DNA of 64,000 bases from Bordetella parapertussis (GTDB taxonomy: Bacteria; Pseudomonadota; Gammaproteobacteria; Burkholderiales; SG8-39), in NCBI GenBank assembly GCA_945862265.1, contig CAMAXP010000018.1, positions 1-64,000 of the forward strand, written 5' to 3'. Shown piece by piece: positions 63,415 to 64,000 of the stretch. The notes beneath the pieces are model-generated. The model ran no database searches. It worked only from the letters and a program-made list of their open reading frames with translations, and was not told the origin of the DNA. How positions within the stretch are numbered: position 1 is the first letter of the stretch; each line of letters begins with the position of its first letter. The translations under genes were made by a program, and so were the position numbers.

Positions 63415-64000
63415 ATGACCATGAAGAAACTGCTTGCCACCCTCACCCTGCTCGCCGCGTTCGCGCCAGGCGCCAACGCCCAGGACACCCTGCTCGTCTT
63501 TGCTGCAACCAGCCTCAAGGAGTCGCTGGACGCGGTGAATGCCGCCTGGGCGCAGCAAAGCGGCGCAAAGACGGCCACGTCCTATGCGGCCAGTTCAGCG
63601 CTCGCCCGGCAGATCGAAGGCGGCGCCCCGGCGCAGGTCTTCATCTCCGCCGATCTCGAATGGATGGACTACCTCGAAAAACACGCCCTGCTGCAGCCCG
63701 GCACGCGCAGGAACCTCGTCGGCAACAGGCTGGCGCTCATCGCGCCAGCACAAAGCAAGGCGCAGGCAATCCTCGCGCCGGGCGTGCAGTTGGCGACGCT
63801 GCTCGGGCCGTCGGGGCGGCTCGCGGTCGGCGACCCGCAGCATGTGCCGGTCGGGAAATACGCCCGTGCGGCGCTCGACAAGCTCGGCGCATGGGACCCG
63901 GTGTCTCGACGCCTGGCTGCAACGGAAAACGTCCGCGCTGCGCTGGCGCTCGTCTCGCGCAACGAGGCCCCGCTCGGCATCGTCTACGAAACGGACGCCC
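63415..64000 (+). CDS. modA: Molybdate ABC transporter substrate-binding protein (cut by window end)
   Basis: This is the first 195 residues of ModA; the gene runs off the right edge. A signal peptide of about 24 residues ([20 protein letters not shown]) is followed by [20 protein letters not shown], which has the serine/threonine molybdate ligands. [36 protein letters not shown] and [13 protein letters not shown] are also present. The start may be ATG 63415 or ATG 63421 in the same frame. The rest of the mod genes presumably follow outside the window. It gives the cell a second molybdenum/tungsten uptake route beside tupABC. Confidence 0.92.
   Translation, partial: MTMKKLLATLTLLAAFAPGANAQDTLLVFAATSLKESLDAVNAAWAQQSGAKTATSYAASSALARQIEGGAPAQVFISADLEWMDYLEKHALLQPGTRRNLVGNRLALIAPAQSKAQAILAPGVQLATLLGPSGRLAVGDPQHVPVGKYARAALDKLGAWDPVSRRLAATENVRAALALVSRNEAPLGIVYETDA

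Overview
The window is high-GC DNA with densely packed genes, and its content points to a betaproteobacterium, probably of the Burkholderiales. Three things support this: an elongation factor P with arginine at position 32 next to its rhamnosyltransferase gene earP; four stand-alone Bug/TctC-type periplasmic binding proteins; and several IclR-controlled catabolic operons. No rRNA, tRNA, CRISPR array or complete insertion sequence was seen. Small mobile-like pieces are present: three toxin-antitoxin modules, short repeats, and gene remnants.

Layout. 1-5.2 kb: a Fic protein with an altered catalytic motif, an RsmH-type rRNA methyltransferase outside any cell-division cluster, a HipBA-type module flanked by a shared 14-base sequence, a J-domain protein and an RNase D-like exonuclease. 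5.2-11.2 kb: a secreted TPR/CHAT protein whose catalytic cysteine is replaced, then efp-earP and a HI0933-type flavoprotein. 11.2-24.5 kb: a UroD-like protein, a complete five-gene family-5 (Dpp-like) ABC importer, a ParDE-like module, two YtcJ-type amidohydrolases, a second copy of the ABC binding protein, and a CobW-type metallochaperone. 24.6-27.9 kb: an operon of Bug protein, M24 aminopeptidase/creatinase-like protein and class III CoA-transferase. 28.4-40.8 kb: a sulfonate region in which xsc, bug, sauS-like, sauT-like and bug genes form one leftward operon divergent from an iclR gene. A GMC oxidoreductase, a citrate synthase and pta follow.

38.9-43.95 kb holds a DUF433/DUF5615 toxin-antitoxin pair, a duplicated citrate-synthase 3' end, a gutted M20 peptidase gene, a lone molybdenum hydroxylase large subunit, a universal stress protein and a probable Bug-protein tail. 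43.95-54.8 kb holds fatty-acid/aromatic degradation genes: hydroxyacyl-CoA dehydrogenase, thiolase, a leftward HpaH/FAH/amidohydrolase/RidA/Bug operon, a divergent flavin reductase-iclR pair with a clean palindromic operator candidate, gcdH, and two exported AlgH/YqgE-like proteins. 54.7-64 kb holds clpB, crcB, a moaE-moaD-moeA-mobB molybdopterin operon, a cytochrome c-P460-like fusion, a tungstate-type ABC importer and the start of modA.

How the genes fit together. The best-supported new hypothesis is a sulfoacetate pathway. SauT-like CoA ligase activates sulfoacetate, SauS-like acylating dehydrogenase reduces it to sulfoacetaldehyde, Xsc releases sulfite and acetyl phosphate, and Pta makes acetyl-CoA. 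Two Bug binding proteins sit inside the operon, which suggests uptake by a tripartite tricarboxylate-type transporter rather than the MFS carrier known for this pathway. Molybdenum/tungsten import and cofactor genes would supply enzymes such as the molybdenum hydroxylase. All functions are read from motifs and gene order; no database search was possible.
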